NCBI RefSeq assembly: GCF_006352025.1
Contig: NZ_CP040936.1
Coordinates: forward strand, 2,108,001-2,172,000
Direction: 5' to 3'
Source: Hymenobacter sp. DG01
GTDB taxonomy: Bacteria > Bacteroidota > Bacteroidia > Cytophagales > Hymenobacteraceae
Length of the DNA stretch: 64,000 nt
Under the pieces are notes generated by a model. The model saw only the letters and a list, made by a program, of their open reading frames with translations, was not told where the DNA came from and searched no databases. This document shows positions 17,990-26,322 of this stretch, in pieces. Position numbers and translations under genes: made by a program. How positions within the stretch are numbered: position 1 is the stretch's first letter; each line of letters begins with the position of its first letter.

Positions 17990-19180
17990 ATGAGGGGTGC
18001 TTTCATTTTCCGGCTGGCTAGCGCCCTGGGCCTGTTGCTGCTGTGCACCCTGTGTACGCTGGCGGGCCAGGATGCCGTGCTCGTGATTACGCAGGGCGGC
18101 ACGTACTCCGGCCGCTACGAAAGCACCGACTCGGACCAAGCCTGCATCCGGATTGCTACTACTGAACCCGTAGTGCTGGAAAACTGCGAGTTGCGCGGCC
18201 CCGGCCGCCTGATTGATGCCACCGCAGGCGGCGCCCGCCTGACGGTGCGCAACTGCCGCGGCTACGGCCGGCCCCCTACTGCCGACAACCGGTCCCGCGG
18301 CCGCTTTCTGGAGATAAACAAAGGGGTTAGCCTGCAGGCTGAGCACAACTACCTGGAGCACACGGCCGGCCTGCTGGTGTACCAGTGGAGCGGCGACGGC
18401 ACACCCGCCCAAACGATAACCGTGCGCTACAATCAGGCGCGTAACATCGATGGCCGGTTTCGCAATGGAGGGGGCGCCCACGTCAGTTTTTTGCAGCTGA
18501 ACGAGGTGCACGGCGTGGGCCACATTGATATTGGCTGGAACCAGGTCATCAACGAGCCCGACAATAGCCTGGTAGAAGATAACATCAACCTGCATAACTC
18601 CTCGGGCACGCCCGCCAGCCCCCTGCGGGTGCACGATAATTATATTCAGGGCGCCTACCCCATCCCGGCCACGGCAGCTAAATTCACGGGCTCGGGCATC
18701 ACAACCGACGGCGATGCTTCTTCGGCGCTGACTACTACGGCTTACGTGGAAGCCTACCAGAACCAGGTAGTGAGCACCTGCAACGCGGCCATGAATATTG
18801 CCGCCGGCCACCACAACGTGTTTCACCACAACCGCATGGTAACCAGCGGCCTGCTACCTAATGGCACCCGTCTGCGGGCTACGTACGCGGCTACCTCTAT
18901 TTTCAACGCCTACCAGAAGCCAGCCACGGTGTTCTTCGCCAACCGGATTGAGAACAACACGATTGGGTTTGTGAGCTGGGGCCGCCACTCCCCGGGTCCC
19001 GACCGCCACGACTTGAGCGAGGGAAACTGCACAGAGTGCACCAGCACCATACATTTGCCCGGGCCCATTACCCTGGCTCAGGAGCAGCAGGAACTGGCAG
19101 CCTGGCAAACCCGGTTGCGCCAGATAGGGCAGGTAGTGGGACCCCAAAGCCGCCGCGGCCCGGTTTCTGTAGCGCCCTGA
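17990..19180 (+). CDS. Secreted right-handed parallel beta-helix protein
   Basis: With the ATG at 17990 the 396-residue product has a signal peptide (FRLASALGLLLLCTLCTLAGQ). The mature part is a series of short beta-strand coils with Asn/Gly ladders, such as VLENCELRGPG, LTVRNCRGYG and IDIGWNQVINEPDNSLVED, typical of pectate-lyase-like beta-helices. It is closely related along its whole length to the N-terminal half of the protein at 19800-22520, sharing NIDGRFRNGGG and NQVINEPxNSLVEDNIN. Lying inside the exopolysaccharide operon, it may cut, epimerise or bind the polymer in the periplasm or outside the cell; no catalytic motif is proven. A strong terminator follows at 19247-19281. Confidence 0.8.
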   Translation: MRGAFIFRLASALGLLLLCTLCTLAGQDAVLVITQGGTYSGRYESTDSDQACIRIATTEPVVLENCELRGPGRLIDATAGGARLTVRNCRGYGRPPTADNRSRGRFLEINKGVSLQAEHNYLEHTAGLLVYQWSGDGTPAQTITVRYNQARNIDGRFRNGGGAHVSFLQLNEVHGVGHIDIGWNQVINEPDNSLVEDNINLHNSSGTPASPLRVHDNYIQGAYPIPATAAKFTGSGITTDGDASSALTTTAYVEAYQNQVVSTCNAAMNIAAGHHNVFHHNRMVTSGLLPNGTRLRATYAATSIFNAYQKPATVFFANRIENNTIGFVSWGRHSPGPDRHDLSEGNCTECTSTIHLPGPITLAQEQQELAAWQTRLRQIGQVVGPQSRRGPVSVAP

Positions 19181-19246
19181 GCCCGTCGGAACCCGATAAA
19201 GACCTGATTACCAGCCAAAGAATTTTTTAATGCCCGAATTTTATAC

Positions 19247-19281
19247 AAACCGCCTGCACGGTAGCCGCAGGCGGTTTTTTT
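19247..19281 (+). terminator. Intrinsic terminator
   Basis: AAACCGCCTGC at 19247-19257 pairs perfectly with GCAGGCGGTTT at 19267-19277 across a 9-nt loop, followed by a T-run to 19281. It ends the plus-strand operon that starts near 7.2 kb. Confidence 0.9.
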
Positions 19282-19337
19282 GTCTATAGGCTGTATTAAA
19301 AATTAAAATAATACAATAATTCAAACTCTGCCATCCA

Positions 19338-19367
19338 TTTGGGTTTTCAATCTATTTTATACATTTG
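19338..19367 (+). promoter_or_regulatory. Canonical Bacteroidota promoter with long downstream leader
   Basis: TTTG at 19338-19341, an 18-nt spacer and TACATTTG at 19360-19367 match the Bacteroidota sigma consensus TTTG/TAnnTTTG exactly. The next ORF start is about 430 nt downstream (19800), so the transcript would have a long leader. A second, weaker -7-like TTTCTTTG at 19780-19787 lies right before the gene. The gap 19181-19799 otherwise holds only the terminator and AT-rich DNA; I see no known riboswitch in the leader. Confidence 0.6.
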
Positions 19368-19799
19368 TAGTGAACCAAGGGTATCAATATAGCATTTTTT
19401 TAAGGCTATTATTGAGCAGGTTTTTTCCAGAACGGGCCGGGTTGCGTAGTTTCCAGCATCCCGATTGTACCTACCGGAGAACCGACAGTTCAGCGGGTCA
19501 CAGTAGGCCCCTGGTGGCTGCGAATGGGAAGTGCGGAGTGATAAACAGGTTTGCCACAATAGTTTCGAACTAAATTGCGCAGCTGGAATGTTGGTACTGG
19601 ATGCTTCGAGGTATGGTCAGAATTGTGTCAGGCGCCGGGCGCAATTTGCAGGCCAAATCAGTACCGCAGCAACCAGGCTGCAGCAGTAACACAGCTTTCG
19701 AATAGCACAAATTCCATCCAGCCATCTGGAACGAATTGACTTACGGAATAGGCTTTCAGACCATTCCTAACCTGGTTTTTTTCTTTGAAGGCTCACAGA

Positions 19800-22520
19800 A
19801 TGCAAAAAGCCCTCGGACCACAATTTTTCCTGATGACTCAACGCAACCGCTCTGGTGCCCATTTCCTGCCGTTGGCGGCAGTAGCCCTGTCTCTGTTTAC
19901 GCTGGCTCCTTCGGCCGGCCACGCCCAGGGGCAGTTTCCTTCAAACATTACCTATTCGGCCCCCATTACTATTACCAAAGGGGGGTCATACACGGGTAAT
20001 TTCCGCAGCACGGACTCTAACACACCCTGCATCAAGATTCAGACCACCGAACCGGTAACCATCACGAACTGCGTGCTGGTTGGCGCCGGCGACCTGATTG
20101 ACGCCAAAAACGGTGGCTCCACTCTGGTTATCACCAATAACAAAGGCTACGGCACCCAGCAAACCGTAGATAATCGGCGCCACGGCCGGTTTTTGGAAGT
20201 AAACTCGGGCCGCTCCGTGCGGATTGAGAACAACTACTTCGAACACACCTCGGGCATTGCAGCCTATAAATGGGGTGGCGACGGCTCGGCCTCCCAGACC
20301 CTGACGGTTCGGTTCAACCAGGCAAAAAACATTGACGGCCGCTTCCGCAACGGTGGCGGCGAGTACGTGCAGTTCTGCGGCCTGAACCAGGTGCGCAACG
20401 TTGGCAACATTGAAATTGCCTGGAACCAGGTCATCAATGAGCCTAACAACAGCCTCGTAGAAGACAACATTAACTTCTACAACTCCGGCGGTACCCAGCA
20501 GAGCCCGGCCCGCGTGCACAACAACTACGTGCAGGGCGCCTACCCCATCCCGGCTACTGCCAGCAAGTTCACGGGCACAGGCATGACCACGGATGGTGAC
20601 GGGTCTTCCGCTTCCACCACCACGGCTTTCCTGAACGCCTACGAGAACCAGTTCATCTCGACCTGCAATGCGGCCATGAACATTGCCGCCGGCCACGACA
20701 TTAAGTACTACAACAACCGCATGGTAACCAGCGGTTTGCTACCCGATGGCACCCGCCTGAACGCAACGTACGCGGCTACCTCTATTTTCAACGCCTACCA
20801 GCAGCCGGGCAGCGTGTTTTACGGTAACGCCACCACCAACAATACCATTGGTTTTGTAAAGTGGGGCTACAACGTGCCGTTTGCTGACCGCCATGACCTG
20901 AGCTCCGGCTCCTGCTCCAACTGCACGGGCACCAATCACCTGCCCAACCCCATTACCCTGCAAACCGAGCAGAATGAGCTGGCACTGTGGCAGCAGAAGC
21001 TGAAGCAGAACAACATTGTAGTGGGCGCCAGCGGCACCAACACTACCGCACCCGGTACCTCGACCCCTGCTCCTGCTCCAACAACTCCTGAGCCTGCCCC
21101 TACTACCAACGCTCCTATCGCCAACACGCCGGCTCCTACTCCTAGCGAAGCCGTTTTCGTGCGGGCTATTAACGTAAACGGGGGTGCTACCACCCTCGAC
21201 GGCCGCAACTGGGATGCGGGCAATTCCAGCGGGGTTCAGATCAATGGTTTGCCCTTTGCCAACCAGAACGTGACCCTGAACCCGGCCACCGACAACGGCC
21301 GCGCCCAGATGATCCGCTCCTCGGTGTACTCGCGTAACCTCAGCGCCAATGTAGCGGTCAGCAACGGCACCTACCTGGTATATGCCTACGTGTGGGAAGA
21401 CAACGCCGCCCAGACCTACAGCATCAGCGTGGAAGGCAAGGTTGTGCAGAGCAACTACAACAGCGGCGCGGCGGGCCGCTGGGAACGACTGGGTCCGTAT
21501 ACGGCCAATGTTACTGACGGTAACATCACGTTTACTACCTCCGGCGGCGACGCCAACCTCTCTGGCCTGGAAATCTGGCGTCAGGGCACCACGGCCTCGA
21601 CTCCGGCTCCTACTACCCCCGCTCCGGCTCCGGCTAACCAGGCTCCTACGGTAAGCCTGGCCGCCAACAGCACCGTTACGGTAAATACGGCTCTGGCCCT
21701 GTCGGCAACTGCCGCCGATACGGATGGCTCCGTGGCGAAAGTAGAGTTCTACAACGGTTCGACGAAGCTGGGTGAGGACACGTCTTCTCCGTATCAGCTG
21801 AGCTGGACGCCGAGTGCCACGGGCAGCGTATCGCTCACGGCCCGCGCCATTGACAATGCCGGCGCTGCTACCACTTCGGCGGCGGTCAGCGTGACGGTAA
21901 ACGCGGCGGCGGTGGCTTCCACCGGCACTACCTTCTACCGGGCCATCAGCCTGAACGGGGGTGCGTTCACCCTCGATGGCAACGCCTGGGAAGGCAGCAA
22001 GGCCAGCAACTACACCGTCAACGGCACGGCTTTCGCCAATCAGAACGTGACCCTGAATCCGGCCACCGATGCCGACCGGGCCCAGATGATCCGCTCCTCG
22101 GTGTACGGTAACAGCATCAACTTCACGATGAGCAGCGTGCCCAACGGTACATACGAAGTGTACGCCTACGTTTGGGAAGATGACAACGCCCAGACGGTGA
22201 GCATCAGCCTGAACGGCCAGAAAGTGCTGACCAACTTCAACACCGGCTCGGCTGGTTCCTGGAAGAAAATCGGCCCCTTCGCCGCTAATGTTACCAACGG
22301 CACTATTCAGCTGACCAGCAGCGGCGGCCACCTCAACCTCTCGGGGGTAGAGGTATGGCGCAAGTCCACGGCCACGGCATTCCAGCCCGTAACGCCCGCG
22401 GCGCTGGGCTTCCAGCCCGCCTCCGGGCAGGCACCCACAGCAGCTGGCTTGCGTCCGGCTCTGGTAGCAGTGCTGGCTCCTGGCTCGCGTCAGCAGCGGG
22501 TGGGCCTGCGGCTTATCTAG
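19800..22520 (+). CDS. Large secreted beta-helix protein with Ig-like and two malectin-like modules
   Basis: About 906 residues. Starts at 19785, 19800 or 19833 are possible; the signal peptide core (FLPLAAVALSLFTLAPSAGHAQ) is the same in all. The modules are: a beta-helix (about 45-410) paralogous to the protein at 17990; a Pro/Thr/Ala linker (about 420-455); a malectin-like domain (FVRAINVNGGATTLDGRNWD to SGLEIWR); a second Pro/Ala linker; a bacterial Ig-like domain (APTVSLAANSTVTVNTALAL); and a second malectin-like domain very similar to the first. Malectin-like modules bind carbohydrate. No recognisable type IX sorting domain ends the protein; the last 40 or so residues are low-complexity. 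Probably acts on or anchors the exopolysaccharide. A terminator follows. Confidence 0.8.
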   Translation: MQKALGPQFFLMTQRNRSGAHFLPLAAVALSLFTLAPSAGHAQGQFPSNITYSAPITITKGGSYTGNFRSTDSNTPCIKIQTTEPVTITNCVLVGAGDLIDAKNGGSTLVITNNKGYGTQQTVDNRRHGRFLEVNSGRSVRIENNYFEHTSGIAAYKWGGDGSASQTLTVRFNQAKNIDGRFRNGGGEYVQFCGLNQVRNVGNIEIAWNQVINEPNNSLVEDNINFYNSGGTQQSPARVHNNYVQGAYPIPATASKFTGTGMTTDGDGSSASTTTAFLNAYENQFISTCNAAMNIAAGHDIKYYNNRMVTSGLLPDGTRLNATYAATSIFNAYQQPGSVFYGNATTNNTIGFVKWGYNVPFADRHDLSSGSCSNCTGTNHLPNPITLQTEQNELALWQQKLKQNNIVVGASGTNTTAPGTSTPAPAPTTPEPAPTTNAPIANTPAPTPSEAVFVRAINVNGGATTLDGRNWDAGNSSGVQINGLPFANQNVTLNPATDNGRAQMIRSSVYSRNLSANVAVSNGTYLVYAYVWEDNAAQTYSISVEGKVVQSNYNSGAAGRWERLGPYTANVTDGNITFTTSGGDANLSGLEIWRQGTTASTPAPTTPAPAPANQAPTVSLAANSTVTVNTALALSATAADTDGSVAKVEFYNGSTKLGEDTSSPYQLSWTPSATGSVSLTARAIDNAGAATTSAAVSVTVNAAAVASTGTTFYRAISLNGGAFTLDGNAWEGSKASNYTVNGTAFANQNVTLNPATDADRAQMIRSSVYGNSINFTMSSVPNGTYEVYAYVWEDDNAQTVSISLNGQKVLTNFNTGSAGSWKKIGPFAANVTNGTIQLTSSGGHLNLSGVEVWRKSTATAFQPVTPAALGFQPASGQAPTAAGLRPALVAVLAPGSRQQRVGLRLI

Positions 22521-22562
22521 CCAGTAACGCTACCACCCAGCGGCTTACATTTCTCTTCGGCA

Positions 22563-22598
22563 AAGCCCGATCCTGCTTAGGATCGGGCTTTTTCGTTT
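22563..22598 (+). terminator. Intrinsic terminator
   Basis: AAGCCCGATCC at 22563-22573 pairs perfectly with GGATCGGGCTT at 22580-22590 around a 6-nt loop, followed by TTTCGTTTT. It ends the beta-helix gene and separates it from gmd. Confidence 0.92.
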
Positions 22599-22672
22599 TC
22601 ACGGCCTGAGAGGCAGCACAGCACATAATTTACTTTATTTAATATTAAAGATAAATATTTTCACTGAGTCCC

Positions 22673-22703
22673 TTTGATATATCAATCATAATACAATAAT
22701 TTG
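22673..22703 (+). promoter_or_regulatory. Possible promoter upstream of gmd
   Basis: TTTG at 22673-22676 is followed after 19 nt by ATAATTTG at 22696-22703, an imperfect -7 element, in a very AT-rich island (22620-22730). The start of gmd is 65 nt downstream. The tract shares ATAATACAATAATT with the AT-rich DNA at about 19305. Confidence 0.35.
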
Positions 22704-22767
22704 TCGCTAAAGTTCTAAAAATAATCCTCCGGGATTCTATCTGGCTAACTTCTCATTCCCCTCTTTC

Positions 22768-23880
22768 ATGAAGCGCGCACTCATCACCGGGATTACGGGT
22801 CAGGATGGCTCCTATCTGGCGGAACTACTGCTTAGCAAGGGCTACGAGGTGCACGGCATCAAGCGCCGCTCCTCCATGTTCAACACCGAGCGGGTGGACC
22901 ACCTCTACCAGGACCCCCACGAGCCCCACGTCCGCTTCAAGCTGCATTACGGCGACCTGACGGACTCCACCAACCTGATCCGGATTGTGCAGGAGGTGCA
23001 GCCCGATGAGATTTACAACCTGGGGGCCATGTCGCACGTGAAGGTTTCCTTTGATACGCCCGAGTACACGGCCGATGTGGATGGCATTGGCACGTTGCGC
23101 CTGCTGGAGGCCATCCGAATTTTGGGCCTGACCCACAAAACGCGTATTTACCAAGCCAGCACCTCAGAGCTCTACGGCCTGGTGCAGGAAGTACCCCAGC
23201 GCGAAACCACGCCTTTCTACCCCCGTTCGCCCTACGCCGTGGCCAAGCTTTATGGCTTTTGGATTACGGTCAACTACCGCGAGGCCTACGGCATGTATGC
23301 CTGCAACGGCATTCTGTTCAACCACGAAAGCCCGCAGCGGGGTGAAACCTTCGTGACGCGCAAGATTACCCGCGCGGCGGCCCGCATTGCCCTGGGCCTG
23401 CAGGAAAAGCTGTACCTGGGCAACCTGGACGCCAAGCGTGACTGGGGCCACGCCAAAGACTACGTGGAAGCCATGTGGCGCATGCTCCAGCAGGACCAGC
23501 CCCGCGACTACGTGGTGGCAACCGGCGTCACGACCACCGTGCGCGAGTTTGTGCGCCTGGCTTTTGCTGAGCTGGGTATTGAGGTGGGCTTTAGTGGCAC
23601 CGGCGCCGCTGAAAGGGGCATCGTGGCAGCTTGCCACCACCCCGATTTTCAGTTGCCCCTGGGCCAGGAGGTAGTAGCCGTTGACCCGGCCTACTTCCGC
23701 CCCACGGAGGTAGAGTTACTCATCGGGGACCCAACCCGCGCCAAAACCGAGCTGGGCTGGGAGCCCCGCTACGACCTGCCTGCCCTGGTGCAGGACATGG
23801 TACAGGCCGATCTGCGCCTGTTCCGCCGCGACGCCGTGCTCCTGGAAGCCGGCCACCAGATTATGTATCATGATGAATAA
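22768..23880 (+). CDS. gmd: GDP-mannose 4,6-dehydratase
   Basis: The 370-residue extended SDR enzyme starts with the NAD(P) loop [16 protein letters not shown] and has [15 protein letters not shown], the catalytic STSELYG triad part and [15 protein letters not shown] with the YxxxK pair. It converts GDP-mannose to GDP-4-keto-6-deoxymannose in the cytosol, the first step of GDP-fucose synthesis. Length is normal. The next gene is fcl, the second enzyme, but about 240 nt of palindromic repeat separates the two. The start is the ATG at 22768, which gives the exact family N terminus ([14 protein letters not shown]). Confidence 0.97.
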   Translation: MKRALITGITGQDGSYLAELLLSKGYEVHGIKRRSSMFNTERVDHLYQDPHEPHVRFKLHYGDLTDSTNLIRIVQEVQPDEIYNLGAMSHVKVSFDTPEYTADVDGIGTLRLLEAIRILGLTHKTRIYQASTSELYGLVQEVPQRETTPFYPRSPYAVAKLYGFWITVNYREAYGMYACNGILFNHESPQRGETFVTRKITRAAARIALGLQEKLYLGNLDAKRDWGHAKDYVEAMWRMLQQDQPRDYVVATGVTTTVREFVRLAFAELGIEVGFSGTGAAERGIVAACHHPDFQLPLGQEVVAVDPAYFRPTEVELLIGDPTRAKTELGWEPRYDLPALVQDMVQADLRLFRRDAVLLEAGHQIMYHDE

Positions 23881-23894
23881 GGGTCTCTAGGGTA

Positions 23895-24090
23895 AGAGGG
23901 TATGGGGGTGTGAGGGCATGAGGTTGAAGCGGTATCGTCATTCTGAGCGCTTGGCTAAGAACCTCTGCCATTAGTAGCTACCCCAGCGAAGCGGCAGAGG
24001 TCCTTCGGCTACCGCCTCAGAATAACAATACTTCTATCCTCTCGCCTCTGCGCCTTCCTACCCCCACACCCTCCTACCCCCATACCCTCT
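23895..24090. repeat. Composite inverted-repeat element between gmd and fcl
   Basis: Outer arms: AGAGGGTATGGGGGTGTGAGGG from 23895 and the complementary pyrimidine-rich CCCCATACCCTCT ending at 24090. Inner arms: GTCATTCTGAG (23937-23947) with CTCAGAATAAC (24016-24026), and AACCTCTGCC (23960-23969) with GGCAGAGGTCC (23993-24003). No ORF. Related G-rich arm sequence recurs at 35325-35400. Confidence 0.7.
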
Positions 24091-24122
24091 AAAAAACCAA
24101 CCTTACCCCAGCCTCTCTCCCC

Positions 24123-25082
24123 ATGGAACTAGACGCTAAGATTTACGTGGCCGGCCACCGGGGCATGGTGGGCGCTGCGCTGGTGCGCCGCCTGCAGCGC
24201 GCGGGCTACCACAACCTGATTACGCGCACCTCTCAGGAACTGGACCTGCGCGACCAGGCCGCCGTGGAGGATTTCTTTGCCCTGGAGCAGCCGGCCTACG
24301 TGCTGCTGGCCGCCGCGAAAGTGGGTGGAATTATGGCCAACAACACCTACCGCGCCGACTTTCTGTACGATAACCTGATGATTCAGAGCAACGTGCTGCG
24401 CGAAAGTCAACGCCAGGGCGTGCGCAAGCTGCTGTTCCTGGGTTCCTCCTGCATCTACCCCCGCCTGGCCCCGCAGCCCATTCGGGAAGAGTACCTGCTC
24501 ACGGGGCTGCTGGAGGCCACCAACGAGCCCTACGCCATTGCCAAAATTGCGGGCCTCAAGCTCTGCGAAGCCTACCGTGCCCAGCACGGCTGCAACTTTA
24601 TTACGGTGATGCCCACCAACCTCTACGGCCCCGGCGACAACTACGACAGCCGCAACTCGCATGTGTTACCGGCTTTGCTGCGCAAGTTTTCCGAGGCCGT
24701 GGCCCTGGGCCTACCCCGCGTGCCGGTGTGGGGTACGGGCACCCCGCGCCGCGAGTTTCTGCACGTAGATGACCTAGCCGATGCCTGCCTGCACCTGCTG
24801 CTGCACTACAACGGGGCCGAGCCGGTTAACATCGGTACCGGCCGCGACATCAGCATTCAGGAGCTGGCCGATCTGCTGGCGGAGCTGACCGGATACGCCG
24901 GCGAAATCCTGTTTGACTTCTCCAAGCCCGATGGCACCCCGCGCAAGCTACTGGACGTCAGCAAGCTGCATGGTCTTGGCTGGCAGCACTCCATTGGCCT
25001 GCGCGAAGGCGTTACCGCCGTGCTGCAGTCGGCGGAGTGGCAGCGGGCTACGGCCCAGCCGGAGCTGAATGCCCTGGCGTAA
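24123..25082 (+). CDS. fcl: GDP-L-fucose synthase
   Basis: The 319-residue SDR epimerase/reductase has the nucleotide loop GHRGMVGAALVRRL, SSCIYPRLAPQPI (catalytic Ser/Cys), and NEPYAIAKIAGLKLCEAY with the YxxxK pair. It turns GDP-4-keto-6-deoxymannose into GDP-L-fucose with NADPH, directly after gmd. Length and motifs are standard for the family. Presence of both genes predicts fucose, or a fucose-derived residue, in the surface polysaccharide. The gene is followed 40 nt later by a glycosyltransferase, which may use this donor. Confidence 0.97.
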   Translation: MELDAKIYVAGHRGMVGAALVRRLQRAGYHNLITRTSQELDLRDQAAVEDFFALEQPAYVLLAAAKVGGIMANNTYRADFLYDNLMIQSNVLRESQRQGVRKLLFLGSSCIYPRLAPQPIREEYLLTGLLEATNEPYAIAKIAGLKLCEAYRAQHGCNFITVMPTNLYGPGDNYDSRNSHVLPALLRKFSEAVALGLPRVPVWGTGTPRREFLHVDDLADACLHLLLHYNGAEPVNIGTGRDISIQELADLLAELTGYAGEILFDFSKPDGTPRKLLDVSKLHGLGWQHSIGLREGVTAVLQSAEWQRATAQPELNALA

Positions 25083-25122
25083 GCGCGGTTTGTTTTCTGA
25101 AACTCCACTTTTTCCTGTTTTC

Positions 25123-26196
25123 ATGTCGTCTGCTCCGTTTCCGGCCGCCCCTGCCCCTACAGTAGCCCCGGCGTCTTCCCCATCTGCCACCCCGCAGGCA
25201 ACCCAGCCCCTGCTCAGCATTTGCGTGCCCACTTACCGGCGCCCCGATCTGCTGGCCCGGGCCCTGGGCTCCCTGGGGCAGCTGCCGGCCGAGGTGGAAG
25301 TCATCATCTCCGACAACGATGCCGCCGATGACCTGGGTGAGCAGGTAACTACCCAGGCCCTGGCCGGGCAGCTGCCCGGCACCTGGCGCTACTACCGCAA
25401 CGCACCCGGCGGCTCGGCGGCTACCAACTGGGTAGCCTGCATAGAGCGGGTGCGCGGCCAGTATGTTCTGATGCTGCACGACGACGACTACCTGCTGTCC
25501 GGCGGCCTGCAAACCGTGCTAAACGCGCTGCGTTACCTGCGGCAGCAGCACCAAACGGTACACGCCGTGCTGTTTGGCGTGAGCGTAGTAGATGCCCATG
25601 AGCGGGAGCTGCAGCGCCAGCAGCCCGCCGAGGCCGGCTATCTGCCACCCGCCGCCGCCGTAGAGGCCGTGCTGACCGACTCGGCCCTGGTGCGCATGCC
25701 GGCACTGGTGGTGAGCCGCGAGGCCTACCAGCACACCGGCGGACCCGACCCCAGCCAGCGCAACACCGACGATACCGACCTCTGGCTGCGGGTGTTTGCG
25801 TTTGGGGGCGTGCACCTAGCTCCGGCCCTCACGGCGGCATACTCGGTGCACGAAGGGGCCCTGACCACCGGCGTGTTTCACGAGCAGAACATTGAGCTGC
25901 TCCAGCGCATTTTTCAGAAGGCCCGCACCCGCCAGCTGCTGCCCGAAGCCCGGCTACGGCGGGCTGAAAATCAGTTTTTCCATCAGTTTATTCTGGCCGG
26001 AGCCTACCGGGCCCTGCGCCGGCACGATGCCGATGGCGCCCGGCAGGCGCTCCGGCTGTTCCAGCTGCCCAGCCTGCGCCACCTCTCCACGCCGCTGCGC
26101 TGGCTGCCCATCCGGTGGGGGCTGGGGGCGCTGGTACGCCTGAACCTAACACCGCCCCGCCTGAATCGGCTGAGCTGGCTGCGACCTACGGCGTAG
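25123..26196 (+). CDS. Glycosyltransferase, GT2 family
   Basis: The ATG at 25123 (MSSAPFPAAP) is preferred over an in-frame ATG at 25069 that lies inside fcl. The 357-residue protein begins with a Pro/Ala-rich leader of about 25 residues, then LLSICVPTYRRPDLLARALGSL, EVIISDNDA and VLMLHDDDYLLSGG (metal-binding DDD), typical of GT2. Its position after gmd and fcl makes it a candidate fucosyltransferase; this is only an inference from context. It is the last plus-strand gene before a convergent terminator. Confidence 0.9.
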   Translation: MSSAPFPAAPAPTVAPASSPSATPQATQPLLSICVPTYRRPDLLARALGSLGQLPAEVEVIISDNDAADDLGEQVTTQALAGQLPGTWRYYRNAPGGSAATNWVACIERVRGQYVLMLHDDDYLLSGGLQTVLNALRYLRQQHQTVHAVLFGVSVVDAHERELQRQQPAEAGYLPPAAAVEAVLTDSALVRMPALVVSREAYQHTGGPDPSQRNTDDTDLWLRVFAFGGVHLAPALTAAYSVHEGALTTGVFHEQNIELLQRIFQKARTRQLLPEARLRRAENQFFHQFILAGAYRALRRHDADGARQALRLFQLPSLRHLSTPLRWLPIRWGLGALVRLNLTPPRLNRLSWLRPTA

Positions 26197-26231
26197 GCCC
26201 GCGCGGTCCGGCCCGGCTACCCCTTCTTCAA

Positions 26232-26301
26232 CACAAAGGCCCCATTCGTAACAGACACCAGGTACTTAACCTACGGTGCGTTGCGGACGGGGCCTTTGTG
26301 C
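26232..26301. terminator. Bidirectional hairpin between convergent operons
   Basis: CACAAAGGCCCC at 26232-26243 is complementary to GGGGCCTTTGTG at 26289-26300. The pairing continues imperfectly inward (CATTCGTAAC with GTTGCGGACG). It lies between the convergent glycosyltransferase and aminomutase-like genes and probably ends both transcripts, though T-runs are short. Confidence 0.65.
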
Positions 26302-26322
26302 TGAAGGCGGGGGTAGGCAGGG

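Noticed and set aside
19370..19573. 67-codon frame right after the perfect promoter
   Set aside because: Its GTG lies at or before the expected transcription start and the product has no coding character; the region is better described as a leader.
20739..22331. Minus-strand open frame of about 530 codons opposite the large beta-helix gene
   Set aside because: Shadow of the coding strand; product is Arg/Gly/Val-rich with no domain, and the plus strand has clear signal peptide and modules.
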